Positions 62,933-64,000 of a DNA stretch of 64,000 bases are shown here, one piece after another. The stretch spans positions 5,567,342 to 5,631,341 of the forward strand of contig CP051237.1 in NCBI GenBank assembly GCA_017794825.1, written 5' to 3'. Both the position numbers and the translations under genes were made by a program. Below the pieces are notes generated by a model. That model worked only from the letters and a program-made list of their open reading frames with translations. It had not been told where the DNA came from and ran no database searches. How positions within the stretch are numbered: position 1 is the first letter of the stretch; every line of letters starts with the position of its first letter. This DNA comes from Pararhizobium sp. Its GTDB lineage: Bacteria; Pseudomonadota; Alphaproteobacteria; Rhizobiales; Rhizobiaceae.

Positions 62933-64000
62933 CTAGCGCAATTGCGGCGTATGGTCAAACAAGGCCCTGTGCTGTTCGACGGCGTAGGTGTCGGTCATCC
63001 CCGCGAGATAATCGCCAACGCGACGCGCAAGCGCGTCCGTGCCGAGCAATTCAAGACCTTCGACCCAGTGTCCTCCCATCAATCCCGGATTGTCCAGATA
63101 GGCGTGAAAGAGGTCCTGCACGATCGTCGCGGCGCTGCGGCGGACACGCATGACGTCCGGATGACGGTACATGTTGGAATAGAGAAATGATTTTATATCG
63201 CGATCAGTTTGCTGCATCTCGTCGGAGAAGCGCACGACGGCGCGCCCGGCGCGGCGGATGTCGTCGGGCGAATTGGGACGCAATTCCTTCAAGGCTTCCT
63301 GCGCCATCGCTATGGCGTCCTCCACCATCAGCGTGATCTGGCGACGCATTATTTCATGCGAAACGCGGCTTTCTTCGAGACCCGGATAACGATCGCGCGT
63401 CGCTCTGAGTAGCCCGCCCAGAAATGGCACCTCCTGCAGCATTTCCAGCGTTAAGAGACCGCTGCGCAAGCCGTCGTCAATGTCATGGGTGTTGTAGGCG
63501 ATATCGTCGGAAATCGCGGCCGCTTGAGCCTCGATGCTGGCATGGCTCGAAAGCTGGAGATCGTTCTGCGCATTGTAGTCGAGGACCGGTTTCGGCACAG
63601 GAGCGCACAGACTGTTTCCCCCATCGTCGACCAGCGGACCGTTGTGCTTGACAAGACCCTCCAGGGTCTCCCACGTCAGGTTCAGGCCGTCGAACTCGGC
63701 GTAGCGTCTTTCAAGCGCCGTGACGATGCGCAAAGACTGAGCATTGTGATCAAAGCCCCCCTGCTCTTTCAGCAACTCGTCCAGAACATCCTCGCCGGTG
63801 TGTCCAAACGGGGTGTGCCCGAAGTCGTGGACCAGAGCCACGCCTTCCGCGAGGTCTTCGTCTGCGCGCAGCGCACGGGCAAGCGCCCGCGCGATCTGCG
63901 CCACCTCGATCGTATGCGTAAGGCGCGTTCGATAGTGATCGCCTTCATGGGCGACGAAGACCTGTGTCTTGTGCTTGAGCCGACGAAAAGCCGTCGAATG
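62933..64000 (-). CDS. dgt: Deoxyguanosinetriphosphate triphosphohydrolase-like protein, N-terminally cut by window edge
   Basis: The last 355 residues are visible; the start is beyond the right edge. HD-domain motifs: [15 protein letters not shown] at the edge, [15 protein letters not shown], then [18 protein letters not shown] with its HD pair. It resembles dGTPases that hydrolyse dNTPs to nucleosides. Precedes argS by 119 bp on the same strand, as in other members of the order. Confidence 0.92.
   Translation of the reverse strand, partial: HSTAFRRLKHKTQVFVAHEGDHYRTRLTHTIEVAQIARALARALRADEDLAEGVALVHDFGHTPFGHTGEDVLDELLKEQGGFDHNAQSLRIVTALERRYAEFDGLNLTWETLEGLVKHNGPLVDDGGNSLCAPVPKPVLDYNAQNDLQLSSHASIEAQAAAISDDIAYNTHDIDDGLRSGLLTLEMLQEVPFLGGLLRATRDRYPGLEESRVSHEIMRRQITLMVEDAIAMAQEALKELRPNSPDDIRRAGRAVVRFSDEMQQTDRDIKSFLYSNMYRHPDVMRVRRSAATIVQDLFHAYLDNPGLMGGHWVEGLELLGTDALARRVGDYLAGMTDTYAVEQHRALFDHTPQLR

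Overview
The window reads as a contiguous piece of chromosome from an alphaproteobacterium of the order Hyphomicrobiales (Rhizobiales). The evidence is its content and gene order: hom and glpX near recJ; sfsA, map and radC; yajC, a fused secDF, an Mth938-domain gene and a phytoene-synthase-like gene; and serS-tatC-tatB-tatA with scpB-scpA-nagZ, a SPOR protein, argS and dgt. DUF1127 genes with CCUCCUCCC-loop small RNAs, an HWE-family sensor kinase and an exact GGAAC-N16-CGTT promoter of the EcfG type support this. I cannot place it below order level. Most of the window is densely packed core genome of about 60% GC.

Layout. 1-5300: envelope and oxidative-stress genes (AsmA-like fragment, 1-Cys peroxiredoxin, DUF455, active-type M23 peptidase), a DEAD-box helicase, an NDUFS4-like complex I subunit and tRNA-Arg. 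5300-9700: small genes, a region with an EcfG-type promoter, a tiny ORF and a terminator, an HWE hybrid histidine kinase, then tRNA-Pro. 9.8-17.4 kb: a DUF192 and double cold-shock-domain pair, gloA, tRNA-Glu and a complete dipeptide/oligopeptide ABC operon. 17.5-24.1 kb: recJ, glpX, an atypical SDR on the other strand, hom and a class I/II aminotransferase. 24.2-32.2 kb: lipoprotein, PHA synthase, sfsA, a GC-rich glycosyltransferase, map, radC, tig. 32.5-37.7 kb: a 5.1 kb segment of small exported proteins, an AraC regulator and a truncated autotransporter, bounded by a 22-bp direct repeat whose right copy is the 3' end of tRNA-Leu(UAG). 37.8-39.8 kb: ialB, then a cluster with two three-hairpin anti-Shine-Dalgarno RNAs and two DUF1127 microproteins. 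39.9 kb to the end: trmFO, a dienoyl-CoA-isomerase-like gene, two homologues of mitochondrial complex I assembly factors beside secDF-yajC, then NlpD-like, pcm, surE, serS, tatCBA, an orphan ABC ATPase, scpB, scpA, nagZ, SPOR, argS and dgt.

How the genes work together. Much of the right half serves export and the envelope: SecDF/YajC and TatABC translocation, LytM/LysM and SPOR proteins at the septum, NagZ recycling, and ScpAB chromosome condensation. The most interesting parts are regulatory or accessory: (i) the cuckoo/CcsR-like RNA and DUF1127 cluster with a shared CTGCACA promoter element, (ii) the tRNA-Leu-bounded segment with no visible integrase, and (iii) the putative general-stress transcript directly upstream of the HWE kinase. 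All functional calls come from reading the sequence by eye; no database search was run.
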